DNA of 64,000 nt from Emmonsiellopsis sp. PD_33 (Eukaryota > Ascomycota > Eurotiomycetes > Onygenales > Ajellomycetaceae). Under the pieces are notes generated by a model. The model did not search any database, had not been told where the DNA came from, and saw only the letters and a program-made list of their open reading frames with translations. The DNA lies in NCBI GenBank assembly GCA_032988165.1, contig JANTQF010000108.1, forward strand, positions 41,794 to 105,793, written 5' to 3'. Shown here piece after piece: positions 24,597-37,002 of the stretch. Position 1 is the stretch's first letter, and each line of letters starts with the position of its first letter. A program made the translations under genes and the position numbers.

Positions 24597-26563
24597 TTAT
24601 CGTAACCAGTACGACTCAAAAACGCGAGTATGCCGATACTCCCGCTTTATTTCCTCAACGTCGTTAGGAACGATATCATTGGTCCTGGCTCTGACTTTTA
24701 CCAAAGGGTTTAAGCAATGTGCGATGTCCATTAGATTGTCCTGCATTGTCCGGACGTCGTAGAATATCGGGCCGCGTTCCGGGTGGACAGAATAGTCGTG
24801 GGAGTGATGGTTCTGGACCCATCGATCGTGAAAGTTTATAGGTCCGACAGCTAAGAGCTCCAACTTTGATAGACCGAAATGTGCATGGGTGCCCCAGTCG
24901 AGGAAGGAGGTTGCAACCATTCTATTAGCGTGGATTGCGTACTCGGGTAACAAGCTGCGCGAGTTTGGTACAAGAAAGTCCCGGCAATGTAGGGTTTTGA
25001 GACGCGGGAGCTGCAGCATCATATATGGACAAGGGCAATAGAGTCGACCCTGGTTCCTCAGATATAAAGTCCGCATATTTAGGACGACGCTAAGTTCCTC
25101 GATGTTTGGGCACGTCTCGCTCAGTAGTGTAAGGAAGGCAGGGGTGCCGTCAATCGAGTGCTCTAAATCAATATGATTGCTTCGCAGGCTCCGTCGCCCC
25201 TCCCATACAAGGACCTTCAAGGTTCCTCCGTGGGCTGCCATAACCGTTGCGTGGTCGATCATTTCATCTGTCCCATCCAATAGAACAGAAAGAAGTTTCA
25301 GTCCTTTAAATGATGCTAGAAACCTTTCTAGGGCCGTTTTGATAGTTTGGCTGGGGTTCTCAGCACGGACGCGGAATTCTTTCAGTTTCAGGCGAGTCTG
25401 CGCATAGGGACGATCACTATCGCGAGCCGAGCGCGATAGTCCACCCAACAAAGTCTCAATACCGACACAGGAATCTAAGCTGAGACTATGGAGCCTGTAT
25501 AGATCTAGAGCAGGGCGTAAAATGACCGGGTCAGGTGGATTCAGGAGCGGAATGACTCTCAGCCCAATGAGACCCAGTTTCTGGACATTCCTGAATTCAG
25601 CGATTGACGCTCCTCGAGGCTGGAGCAACTGGTATATCGGTGTTCTGTCCGGCGGGATGTTGCGAGTCGCTATCCACGAGTTGGCTGTTCGAATTATGTC
25701 GCTTTCATTCCCAATCACTAGATGCGTAATATTGGACGCTTGCTGGGTAAAAATGGAGGTCAATTCGGGCGTAAGTACCCCACAATGTCTTGTAGTCGCG
25801 GCGGTATGTAGACTGATCTTCAGCCGGGGAATGTCAGGCAACCCAGACAAAGGGGTGGACGGAGGGTGGTCGTCGATAATTAGCCCATGAGTCTCGATGT
25901 TAGTCAAAGTCCGGGTACTGAGTGCAATTATCATGGAGAAGGTAGATTGCTTCATTTTGAAGGTGTGGAACCAGCTGATTGTGCAGTCAGAATATATATC
26001 CCCTAAAGCCAACCGGGAAGGGCAGTTTAAGTCCGACTCACCGAACGGATTGAAGATTCCGAGAGTAACGAAGGATAATCAAGATCTTGTCGTTGAATTC
26101 GTTGACATTTTCCATGTATTCCTCACGTTCCTTCCAGGAGCCGTCACGATTCCAGGAGTGCCCTATGGACCGCGAACACTGTCTCCGCGTTGAATTCAGG
26201 ATCGAAATATTCTCAACCATAGCTAGATTCTCCTTTCCCGCTTTCAGGAAATAATCGAGGTCTCTGACAAATCCTTCATGCTGCGCGACACGTAGCTGAA
26301 CTGTCCGATACAAGTGTAAACGCGCTGCAAAAGAGATTGCTTTGACTCGAGCGAGATTGGGAAGATCCTTCCTTGGTACCTGGAAGTGCGCGTTAGTTTA
26401 ACGAGAATACAAATAGGGCTTCATGACTACGAACATAGTCCAATATTGCTCGTTGAACATCAAGGGGAAATCGCTCGAGTATGGACACCGTTTGTGCTGC
26501 CGCTGGTTTGCCAGGAGCTGAGCGCTCAGCAACACCGCGTGGGGAAAGCTTTGGCAAGGCCAT
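24597..26563 (-). CDS. F-box protein with LRR-like C-terminal region
   Basis: Probable substrate receptor of an SCF ubiquitin ligase. Exons on the minus strand: 26563-26435, 26379-26042 and 25974-24597, 614 residues. The F-box spans the first junction: LERFPLDVQRAILDY joined to VPRKDLPNLARVKAI, then HLYRTVQLRV, a typical fungal F-box. The first intron (GTTCGT to TTCCAG, 55 nt, with a perfect CTAAC branch point) is needed because the unspliced frame stops. The second (GTGAGT to AATCAG) splits an Arg codon. The rest has spaced Leu-rich segments (LKLLSVLLDG, LEELSVVLNM-like, LKTLHCRDF, LELLAVGPINF) that suggest degenerate leucine-rich repeats. An in-frame ATG also exists at 26767, but its extra 68 residues look like leader sequence. 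The target is unknown. Confidence 0.82.
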
Positions 26564-28332
26564 CAGTGATACGAAGGAGGGGGGAGAGAGTATATGAGAA
26601 GGGAAATCGAAGAATCTGGTAACGCAGAGAGTGGTAAATTTGGGAAACGCGTAAGAAGGAGGATGTGTGGTGTTGAGATGGAGCAATGGGGAGGAGCAGA
26701 TATTACTCTCAGGCTCGATGGACAGGCCTTTTAAGCTGGGCGCTTTGTGTTCTAGGGCTGTCCTCATTCTTCCGGCAGATTCTTGTTACCGCACAAATCT
26801 GATATCCAGAAAGACATGAATGTGTGTGCGGGAATCTGACAGAACCCGCATGAACAGAAAGATCCCAACAGAGCTGGTGGATGGTAAGACATTCCATAAT
26901 GAGAAACAAGACACTGCTGTTTGTGCACACAATGGGAAAGAGACAGTACATTTTCCTTTAGCAAACATACCTGATAGAATGATCCATCAGCCAGTTATTG
27001 TCCCCTGAGGCCACCTATCTCCAACATTCATCCCAACTCTCGACTGCTCCATAACTAGCCATCCCAAGGTTGACCCCTGGCGAATGACAGACTTCATGCC
27101 GGCTAGGGGCAGAAGCAAAGGTTCCAAGAACCATCCGGAGATAAGATACACACTGCTATCGAGGATATGAGCTTTGATGTAGCATACAACAGGAGCAAGA
27201 CCATACCTATTCAAATTTGCCTTTCCCAAGGCGCCGAACCCACCTCGTACGCTGGCTCCATGACTTCTCAAAGCACGGTGGAAATGGACACGCCAAGATG
27301 GCAGATAGTAAAAGTGCTGGTTTCCGACCCGGAGTGGATGGGATATGGAAGCTGGAAGATGGAAGATGGATCTCAGAATTCTCGAGGGTGATGTTGGGGT
27401 TTATATAGTAGTAGTTTGTTAGCGGCAGATGCACGGACCTTCCAAGCAAGCTCCTTGCACCGCGGACTCGGACACAAGGAATGGCGCTCCTTTTTCTCCC
27501 ACATATTCAAAACAGGAATATAAACGGCAGCGTAAAAAGAAATGAAACTAGTAAGGGTGTGTACACCATAACTATTCTTTATATTGGGAGTTGATGCATG
27601 TCTTTGTGTGGTTCGTGGTGACAGCTGGCAAACAGAACGGATTCTTTCAGGGGCAAATAGTTGCACAGATAACTGTTAGGTTAACTACATGTACAATGAA
27701 AAGCCATTGCTCTTCTGAAACAAATGTTTCTTTGGTTTGAAATAAGTTCAGGTCCTATTAGGTCTGCACCTGGAAGCGCTGTGCATATGATACTATTCAT
27801 CAATACCAACTTGAAACTTGAGAACATCAAAAGTATTTTTGTGTTAGCAAGACTGTTAATATTGAGTTTGGGAGTCTTACACGATGTACCGCAAGTGCTA
27901 CTTAGCCTTTATTACTACACAGCAGTCCAACCTATACATCTTGAGAATAAGATTGGGCCAAAAGAGAGCTATGCACCCATTCAGCTGGAACAGGGGGCAC
28001 ATCCCTGTAGTACCATTTTTGTGCCTGAAATTCTAGGGATTATCCCTTTGACAAAGCTACTTTTTAGTCGTGACGTGCTGAAATCTTTTCAGTTTTCAGA
28101 GTACATCTATTAATTACTTGATATGCAAGTGGTTCATTCAAAGCTAACTCCTTACAAACTGTCTACCCATTGTTACATTTTCAAAGACAAACTAGCTAAT
28201 CCAGCACAGATCCAAATATCCAAGGGTCATATTAAGCTTGTGCAAAGACTTACAAAGCAAGACTCTATTCAAAGGTCCGTCCGTGGTTTTGGAGGGGGAG
28301 TGGGTAGGGTTGGGCGCAGATAATGGGGTATA
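26564..28332. other. Intergenic upstream of the F-box gene and downstream of the C2H2 gene
   Basis: About 1.8 kb. It should hold the F-box promoter on the left and the C2H2 3' UTR on the right. Frames at 26987-27271 (-), 27373-27666 (-) and 27724-28113 (+) show no family resemblance and no splice signals linking them. Confidence 0.5.
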
Positions 28333-29186
28333 CTAGATAATGTAGTGTACATACTCCCATATGTATTCCTTTAGGCCATCCAGGAAATTCCCATTATCGA
28401 GCAGGTAAGAGCAGCCCGGACGCATTTCAGCGTGCTGGTAGAGACCAGACAGGGTTTTGAAACTCTTGTTGCATTCCGGGCAATCAAACCAAGGTTCGCC
28501 TCTGTATTGGTGGTTCTCTTTATAGTACCTGCCTGCCGAATGGTAAAATTGGTCCTTCAGGCCAGCATCGTTGCATTTTTCGGCTTCGAGGTGGATCAAC
28601 ATTGCGGAGAACGTGTGGAACTCTCTGTCGCATCCGTAGCACTCTTCGTAGCTGGGCTGGTGGATGGTCTGGTGCTGTTGTATGGGGGATTGAAGTTAGT
28701 AATGATGTAATTTAGGCTGTTAATAGCAGATGGATGTCACTCCCAGCCATGTGAATGCTGGTTGAGAAATATTTATAGTCTTACCAGTCTTAAATCGTTG
28801 TTGTTTTCGAACCGTTCACCACACTGCTCGCATATGTGATGGGCTTCCGCCTTGTGCTGCGCAAGATCGTCATTGTCGTCGCCAGACCAGTCACAGTGAG
28901 GGCACCGATGATGATCAACGACATGCTGCTCTAGTTGGCCATTGGTCGTAAAATCCAGCCGGCAAGGATAGCAGAGGTGGTGATTGGATGAATGTTTTTC
29001 GTGGTCTGCCTTTGCAGAGGCATCACGGAACACGCGTTCGCAGCGTCCGCACCAGCTATGAGAGGGAGAGACTCGACAGTGTTGATGCAGGGCTTGGAAG
29101 GAATTAGTGGTCTTATAGCAATAAGCGCACTCGAATTCCTGCTTCCCGTGGGCGTCTCGTGTAATATATGGCCCAAGGTTCACCAT
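28333..29186 (-). CDS. C2H2 zinc-finger protein, about seven fingers in 247 residues
   Basis: Two exons on the minus strand, 29186-28785 and 28674-28333, with a 110-nt intron (GTAAGA to CAACAG, phase 0). Cys-x2-Cys units with His pairs recur along the chain: CAYC at 20-23, then CGRC, CYPC, CPHC, CEQC, CYGC and CPEC, each with a following His-x3-5-His or His/Cys pair. The finger starting CEQC is completed only after splicing, when NDLRL joins HQTIH, which supports the intron. Small proteins made almost wholly of irregular C2H2/C2HC fingers are common in filamentous ascomycetes and mostly uncharacterised. They may bind nucleic acid or protein. No nuclear localisation signal or activation domain is evident. 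Confidence 0.83.
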
Positions 29187-32092
29187 CGTGATGTAAGGAT
29201 GACTGAAAGTCCGGGAATGAATGGAGCGTCTGGATTAGGCAGGTAACTTGATATCCATACGGGGGAATTTCGAATCGAGCGCAAGCTAGCCCTCTGTTAG
29301 ATATTGATTGCAACAGTTCGATATTGGGCTCAGACTTACCTCAACAGTTACTATCTTGATGGATGAAGAGGGTGAAGCAAGCTATCAAGCAAGGCCAGTG
29401 GGATTTTGGGAAGAGACATACCAGGCATGAAAATTCCACTGTGATTTAAAGGTCATTAAGCGTTGCCTCTTTGTGTGTTAACAGCTACGGGCCGGGATAT
29501 TACATCACAAAAACATGCTGACTTGCAGCAAAATGGAAGTCAGGGCCTGCAAGAATGGGGGATTCCAGCGAGAACAACCATCAATTGGGAATCCTCACAA
29601 CAAAGAGCTTGACATGGAGATCATTGTGGGTTTGGGTCTGAGAGATGGCAAGAAATAAATCAGTGCCCGTAAATCAAAGCAGCCAGAAGATACCTGATCA
29701 ATAAAACTGTATGGACTGTGCCAGAACAGAACATGCTTGGCCAGCATGCTCGGAGAGGGCAAGGTAGGGATAAAAATTCCATGGAGGCTTGATCTGCTTT
29801 GGTCTAACAGGATCCTACACAAGGTATTCCCCTTTATGACCATGGCCAGCATGGACGCGCCACTTACTAACTTATAGCTGCGGCTGTTTGTGAGTACTGG
29901 AAAACATGGTGATCTCCCGAGACAGCATGGCTAGTATGGAAGGGTCGGATGGTGCCAATCTAGATATTGCAAGCGAAACCGTCGTCAATATTCAAAAAGT
30001 TCAACTTAGAGGCCACTGCCCTCTAAGCCTTTAGGATTGATTCTTTTTAGATCGCACAGATCGAGCTGGGCGCCGCAGAATCGTCGACATATCCAGAAAG
30101 ATGGAAGCGGAATACAATCGGCGCTTGAACCAACACAGACGCCAAACACGCGCCTTCAGGCTGGGGCCGTAACGGCAGACGCGGTTGACCGTGCTTCTCA
30201 ACTTTCATTGTTTCAAGCGGAATGAAGGCGCTTATCGTGCTTCTAGGCGCTGTTCAGATGCTCTCGGCAGACTCCAGAGTCCATATCGTCCAGGAAAAGC
30301 CAGCTTTGATAATCATTTCAAATGCCAAGACATTGCTGTTAGGGTTCCGCTAAGCCCGATCCAGACAGCAGGGTCTAACCCTAACCTAAATTTAGAAGTA
30401 GTGTTCCACGCCAGCCAATCAGCGATCTGTGGTTTTCAGCCGCGCCCAACCTCCAACGTCAGATCCTTCCGCAGGATCAGGATGCCAAGTTCCAAGCTGG
30501 AGTGCGCTGGGAGTATTCTCAGAATACTGGTCCCTCCTCGTCTTTTCCCGCCTCTCGTCAAGAAAAATATTACCCGACGAGGAGCAATTTTCTCCCGCAT
30601 TGTCAAGACAGGGCCCCAACCAATAGCCGTTCCTAGAAAACCAACAAAGCCGTGTCAACCCCTCTTTCTGCACCTTGACACGCGCACGTACGTGTTTCCT
30701 GCACGTTGCCTTGAATCCCGGGCCAAAAATAGAGCAACGGCAGAGAAAACCGCGGTACAAGTACGGACTGCGAGGGAGGACCATGGAGAGGATGGGAAAG
30801 CAGCATGCAGCGAAGTCGCCATGTTACATTCCTAATCTCCCTGCCCCCTCCTTTGCCTTTGAGTGACATTTAATAATTGACTTTACTTGCTTATGCTCTG
30901 CCCGGATGCGGTACTCCGGAGTGCGCTACGCATGTTGACGAGGCTTGTTGCTCTCCGGCTTATCTTTCGGATTACGGATACATGTCCCCCTATGGAGCAA
31001 GACAACGCACCCAAGTAATATCGCGTTGCTCTTCTTCGCGTTCACAATCTACCGAAATCTATATATCATAGGGAACAGACTGACAGGACATGATGAGGGA
31101 CTGAAACCAGCAGCCAAGGTGGATCGAGATACACTGAAGGAAGAAGGAATGCTTGGCATTGCGAGCGAACGGGGCATCTGTTGGCCAGCCCTCGGGGCCA
31201 GCTTCCTTCGGTGCACGACGATCGGAAACTAGCGGTGCAGCCAGGCCAGTTTGAGAACTGGAAGGGTTTGCTGGCCAACATGCCAGCATATATTTTAACC
31301 ACGTCAAGCAAAAATCTGTGGAAGTGATTGCGAAATTCCGGGGGGGAAGCGGGGAAGGTTTATATACGCCTTTTTCGGGAGATTTTATCCTCGTTGAGGT
31401 GCCTTTTAGTTGAAACGTTGTGTCCGGGGAGATGGGAACAAAGAATGGCCCCTCGTTCGGGGCAGATTGCTCCTATTTGCTCCCGAACACCGCCCCAGCT
31501 GAAGGATGAATCGACAGAAATAGTCGTCGCTAGACCCGCAATGTTCGGAGATGCTAATCAATTTGGGCAGGGCTGAGATAGAGAAGAAAATTTCAATGCT
31601 ACTGCGACCCAAATAAAAGTCGAAGACCCGTCAAGTCGAATTCCACGCCCAAGTTCTCGCCAGTAGAGGCACCACAACAGACACCAACAAGCCCCGAAGG
31701 AAGGGGAAAATAAATAAAATAAATACAGTCAGCAAGCATTGCCAAGTCCGTTTCTCGCCAGCAGCTGAAATTGTACGCTGCAGCCAATCACAACGCCCTG
31801 CGCCGTCAAGCTGTTGGTCGGGCAGCCTACCAACAAATAACTAGACCCAGCGCTGCGTGCGACCTCTGCAGTCTGCTCATCTTTCTCTCCCAGCCCTCTT
31901 TTCCTCTTTCTTTCTCTCTTCCCTATCCCTCCTTGCTCGTCTGTACTCCGTCCACCCTGGACAGACTATCGACAGGAAAAGCTTATCAGATAATTCCCTG
32001 CGGCATTGTTTGAGAGTTATCTTGCTTCAGTCCCTCCCTCCCGCAGAATATAAACAACTGACATCCTCTTTGAGGATACACACGCCTCAACC
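29187..32092. other. Intergenic between the C2H2 and cupredoxin genes
   Basis: About 2.9 kb. The longest frame (30185-30835, +, 216 codons) begins at TTG and has no domain. A short CTAACCCTAACC stretch near 30375 resembles two telomere-like units but is too short to mean much. The last 250 bp are pyrimidine-rich and probably hold the cupredoxin promoter and leader. Confidence 0.55.
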
Positions 32093-33527
32093 ATGCGGTT
32101 GTCACAGCCCATATCATGGCCGTTGATGTTGGCCTTGGCTGGGACTGTTGCCGCCCGGGGCCTTTTGGGAGAAGAACCAACGAAGACAATACAACGAACA
32201 GCAACAGATACAACAGCACATACAACGACACCAACACCGGTGAAAAGACAGGAATTAAACGATCCGGCTCCAACCACACATACCGTTGAAGTCAGCCCGA
32301 AAGAACACCTCCATCAGTTTTGGCCACATAATGTGGATGCAAAAAAGGGCGATACGATCGTTTTCAAGTTCTTTTCTGCAAATCATTCGGTTGCACAGGC
32401 GGATTATGATGCACCATGTTTCCCTGCGACTAGGAACCCATTCTGGTCGGAAATTCACGATGAATTTGAGAAAGATGAAGACGGTGTAGATATAGTGAGT
32501 TGTCAGACACTGCTATTACAAGGCTAAATCCACTAACTGTCTGTTATTCATTCAGCCACGGTATTGGTCCTTGCCAATAAATGATACTGAGGTATGTTTT
32601 GTTCTGTTTAGTATCCCTCCAATTTTTCTCTGATAAGAGGGAAATTTAGGTGCGTTTTGTCCACTAATACTTCATCCCACAGCCACGATACTACTACTGC
32701 TCCGGGACTAAATCGTGCGACTACTGGGGCATGGTGGGCGTGATCAATTCGGTAAGTGTTCTTCCCCGGTGGTCCAATTCCCTACCAATCTTAAGCTACT
32801 GTGTAGCAAATGGGCTGACAACATGTCTTCCTTACAGAATGAAAGCACCTACACCTACATGCATAACAAGGCAAAGAACGATGCCGAGACCCCTTTGCAG
32901 TACAGCCCTGGGGAGAAACCACCAACAGAAGCTGAACTCGCCGGCGAGACACCCGGCTCCGACTCAGACAAACCCCAGAAGGACGGCTTAAGCGGTGGCG
33001 CCATCGCCGGTATTGTTATCGGCGCAGTGGCTGGAGTAGCCATCCTCGGCGCCCTCTTCTACCTCTTCGGCCGCAACCAAGTATATCGCCAGTGGCTAAC
33101 ATCCGAAGATGGCCACAACGACCGTACGCGCAAATGGGCCCTGAGTGGCGGCTGGTCATCCGGTCCTAAGAGCGAAGCAGGCCCAGTGAGTGAAGTAGGA
33201 GGAGGCACGGTCGTGTCGCATCCCGGCCATATGAGTTATATGAACCCCGAATTCACGCCTAATCCCGCCCACATGAGCTATAACCAGTCACCGCCTGCAC
33301 AATGGGGTTGGGACCAGGAGGCAGCGGCTGCCGCTGCTGCTGCTGCCGGCATGCATTCTCCGAAAATGAATTATGGGGCCCCAGCTGCTCCTCCTCAGGA
33401 GTTGAGTTCCGAACAGACCGCTGCATCGCCGGTGGAGTTGGATGCGGGCCAGCCTTTTTTGCCCGTATCACCACCAGTGTCGCCGCCCGTATCACCACCG
33501 CTCCGACCGGATCAGTCACAGCCATAG
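32093..33527 (+). CDS. Secreted, membrane-anchored cupredoxin-fold protein
   Basis: Four exons, 32093-32494, 32556-32591, 32683-32751 and 32838-33527, give 398 residues, all phase 0 with GT-AG introns. A signal peptide covers about residues 1-22. A Thr-rich linker with a KR site follows, then a plastocyanin-like domain: HTVEVSPKEHLHQFWP, KKGDTIVFKF, NHSVAQADYDAPC, then YYYCSGTKSCDYWGMVGVIN. NHSV, YYYC and the GM Met match copper ligands; the usual second His before the Cys is replaced (KSC), as in one fungal subgroup. A Gly/Ala-rich transmembrane helix lies at about 222-247. The cytosolic tail has an Ala run and PVSPPVSPPVSPP repeats. Expected at the cell surface; the role (copper handling, wall, adhesion) is unknown. 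Confidence 0.87.
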
Positions 33528-36500
33528 ACACTGGGTGATATCTGGGGGATTGGTCGCGAAAAAGAAAGAAATCATCTGTATTCCATCGTTTAACTTTGTT
33601 GAAATTTTTGCCTTGGGAGTTATACGGTTCTTTTATTTTGATCTTCCTTGCACGATGTTTATGCCGATTTTCGGGGCCTTATTACTTCTCGTTTGTACTT
33701 TTTGTTGATATCCAAGGGATCCGTAATGGATGCATATGGGGTCTCATTTGTTTTGCACGGGGACTTGTGTGTCTGGCCAGATCTGGGGTGAATTTGGAAC
33801 TGGTTGTTGCCTTTGATGTTTGAAGAAATAGTGTATATAGCATAATTGAAACACAAATAAATCATATTTTTAACAGTACAATTGGTGATGAAGAGAGACC
33901 TAGGGTGCTTCATTGGGATGACTTGAAATATGAGGGTGAGTTTCTATCAGCATCACTTAAGATGGACAATTTATGCACCAATGTGATATGACCCCCTTTT
34001 CACTCATCATTCACAAACATCCTTCCCTCCTTCCTCCTAGAGTAACCACTTGCTCATTTCTATCCATCCAGGCGTCTGCCTGCCACTAGATATATAAACA
34101 AAAAGATATCCAATATAACAAAAAGAACTCCCGCATCTCCTCAAAGCAAGCAGTAAACATGGCCTGGAATTGATTATGCCTGTTACTGCATCTTAGATTT
34201 GGATAGTAACACCACCAGCTAGCTGGCAGATTTCCTCTGCTCCATTTGTAATTAAACTTAGCTTCATAGATTTCATCTATCATAAAGCTTTTGTCCAGTT
34301 TTCTGAACGGCATTGGAATTGGTAAGATTTGATATTGACCCTAATCCTTTTGAATTGTCAATACTATTCCATTCCATTAACCCAGGAGGCTCTGTTGCTG
34401 GAAAGCACGCATAACTATTCCAGTGAGATCACAAGTTGTGTTTGTAATATTCACGTCCCACGGTTGCGAACTTGGTCCTCCGTGTAGATGTTGACAACCA
34501 TGACTCTTGTGTATATGTATTTACCAGGCTGGCAGCGTTCGGGACGTGTTTAAAAAACGGGGTAGCCGTGTTGGGTGTAACACGGAGTTGGTTATGGACA
34601 ACCACATTTGCTTCGGTTATCAACTCCTGGCTGGCAATTTCCCTTAACATGTCTAGCAGACACCAGTTCGCAAACCCCTAATACCCTCATCCTGACTTCC
34701 AATATTTCGTCTCTGTTAATGCCAGTATAGATGGAGCCCATGGTAACAGATCCTAGCACTCCCATCGCAGAAGTCGGGGCAGGACGTGTGCTGTATATTG
34801 CATAAATTTGGAGCCCCATAGCCATGCTTCCCCACTTGGATAGGCATAGGGGACGTTTTCTGGCCTTTTGCTTCGATATGATATGGCCACCGGCCCAAAT
34901 ATTGTACAATATCTCCATAATTCAACACCCTTTGGTCATAATCTTCTGGTCCTCCTACCGTCATGGTCAATGTACGTCGAGGATCTGTGATCTGTATGAT
35001 CCTGGGGTCGTGGGCGATACAGTGGATATTGCCAGAAATTCCTGACGGTGATGTCTGTGCAGCATCATGATTATCGACTTGTGGCTTGTCGTCCTAATCG
35101 CGCCCCCAGATTCGCGGCATCCAAAGTCCCATGAGGGCTCTTGAAAACAGACCGCATCCCTCGCTGGTAGGAATATCTGAGATAGAATCCTTCCATGAGT
35201 CCTCTTGCAGCGACAGGAGCAACCTCTATCATGTTTGGCGTGGCAAATGGGGCTGTGTGAAAATTACTTCCAAGCAGCCTGCCAACGTAAAATATCCAGG
35301 GAACACGGTATAGCTCATCAAATTTCCGAAGATGGAGAAATCGCCGGATGCCTGCATCCCGAGGCTGTTAGAGAATACTGGCTGGAAGGAGTCTGATATT
35401 GGTGTAGTTAAAGTCGGGGTGGTCTTGTCTTGTGGATAGTGAATACTAGTAAGCTGAAATCCACCATGCAGTGGATAATAAGAGAATCGGTATGGCATTT
35501 CCCTCGCACAGTAGTTCACCAAGATCAATCCAGGTGTCTAATTCCGTTCCCCGGACTAGGCCTTTCGCTATCAAGGGACAAAATAGATGCTAGTACCCAA
35601 TTGCTTCGTCCTCGGATAGGTCCGTCGGCAAACATCACGTACAAGAATATGTACCATGTCCGTTGGGCCTCATTTGGGGAGATACATGAAGAATGCGGTT
35701 GACCCCAGCGCTGCTTGATGTTGTGTGAGGGCTTGGTGTAGCTGACTCCGTGCTGCTGGAGGACCATATAACTAGTTACCGTTTAAATAGTAATCATCAG
35801 TTAGGTGGCATTTAGAAAGATAATTACCACACTCCTTCAATCTATACTGAAGGAGGCAAGTTACCGGCCTGATGTGTCTTCACACTGCAAAAACGATACT
35901 CTATCATAGTATGATGAGTTCGATCCCGCGAGGGTCTGGAGCAATTGATCTTGACCCGCAGGCATAGGGGAACCATTTTCTTCTGCGGACTGGAGACGGC
36001 CGTTAGAATGCTAGCACAAGTACCGCGTGAAAGAAATTACTTCAGATAAATCCAGGAACTCAAAACCACATTCGAGAAATGTCGGTCAAGCGGTGCGAGG
36101 AGGCAAGCAGCATTATGCAGTCGTGCATAGACTGCCATGCTCAGGGACGAGACGAGAGTGCATGAGAGGACGAAAAGGTGGAAGCGGTTTCAAACCGGGA
36201 AAAGAAACACTGCCTATCCCGTGTCCGTCCAAAATGAATCACGGCATATTTAAAGGCTGGTCGGGTCGGAAAGCTGCTGCTCCAGGGTTCATGTTTTCGT
36301 ACGATCAAGGGCGATAAGCTCTGCACATAATGAAAACCCTTCAACTCGAGAAGAGCAATGTGAAGCATATTGGTCTGGGAAAGAAATGAGCAGCTAAACC
36401 GCAACCGCTTGCATCCGGCCCCTAATTTCTGAACATATCGAGATGCGGTTCCCCCGCGGCGACGACGTTTTGGGATATCTAACGGTTTCTGAACGCGCTG

Positions 36501-37002
36501 CGACCGTTCAATGCCCGGCATCTTATCAGTTTGGCAAGGATAGCAAAGATCCCGGACATTAAAAAATAGTTAGCCGAATTGGGCTGCGAAATGAGCCAAT
36601 AGACGCCAAGGATTTTCTGCAAGCAACCCCTGAGGTTGCATCGCTGCACGCGAAAGCTTGAATGGATAGCGAACTAAACACGCACGGCACGAGAGAGATC
36701 GGCCAAAGTGAGGGATATCCACGGGTAACTGACAGCAGGCCAAGCGAGATTACGGGTTTACGTCCATCTCGTCTGAAGGGGTCGGCGGTCGTTTTGTGAG
36801 GGGTATGTAGCATTGCGCACAGGGAAACGCAGCTCTGTGCCAAGTACATGCACATGAACCCTTAAATACCGGCCTGGGCTGCTGTTTACTGTTTATTTAT
36901 CCCCATCTTTTGCTGCCTCCGGCTATCGCGCTCAAGCAGGGTGAGCGTTCAATTCCTCCTCTCTGTCTCTGCTGGGCTCCATCGTTCAGCATTGACGACA
37001 GG
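33528..37002. other. Intergenic between the cupredoxin and metalloprotease genes
   Basis: About 3.5 kb. It contains the cupredoxin 3' UTR, a stretch of possible decayed coding sequence on the minus strand (34.6-35.8 kb, listed separately) and the protease promoter. A GAGTTCGATCCCGCG stretch near 35927 resembles a tRNA T loop, but no tRNA folds around it. Confidence 0.5.
34592..35767 (-). pseudogene. Possible decayed protein-coding gene, family unknown
   Basis: Several minus-strand segments in different frames have protein-like composition: 35767-35525 (MVLQQHGVSYTK..., FADGPIRGRSNW), 35528-35229 (FQLTSIHYPQ, FSIFGNLMSYTVFPGYF), about 35050-34716 (SGNIHCIAHDPRIIQITD, NYGDIVQYLGRWPYHIEAKG) and 34918-34592 (MGVLGSVTMGSIYTGINRDE, EILEVRMRVLGV). 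They are interrupted by stops and frame changes, and I could not join them with good splice sites. This could be a frameshifted relic, a multi-intron gene I failed to resolve, or chance. I do not recognise the family. Confidence 0.28.

Noticed and set aside
26564..26767. 68-residue N-terminal extension of the F-box protein from ATG 26767
   Set aside because: Composition looks like leader sequence and the F-box begins soon after the internal ATG at 26563; not excluded without transcript data.
30374..30387. CTAACCCTAACC telomere-like units
   Set aside because: Only two units; too short to indicate an interstitial telomere.
30185..30835. 216-codon plus-strand frame
   Set aside because: Starts with TTG, has no recognisable domain, and a similar frame is open on the other strand.
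35925..35945. GAGTTCGATCCCGCG resembling a tRNA T loop
   Set aside because: The stem does not pair properly and no acceptor, D or anticodon arm is found around it.
36910..37002. 31-codon upstream extension of the metalloprotease frame
   Set aside because: It begins at TTG, and the ATG at 37003 is followed at once by a good signal peptide.
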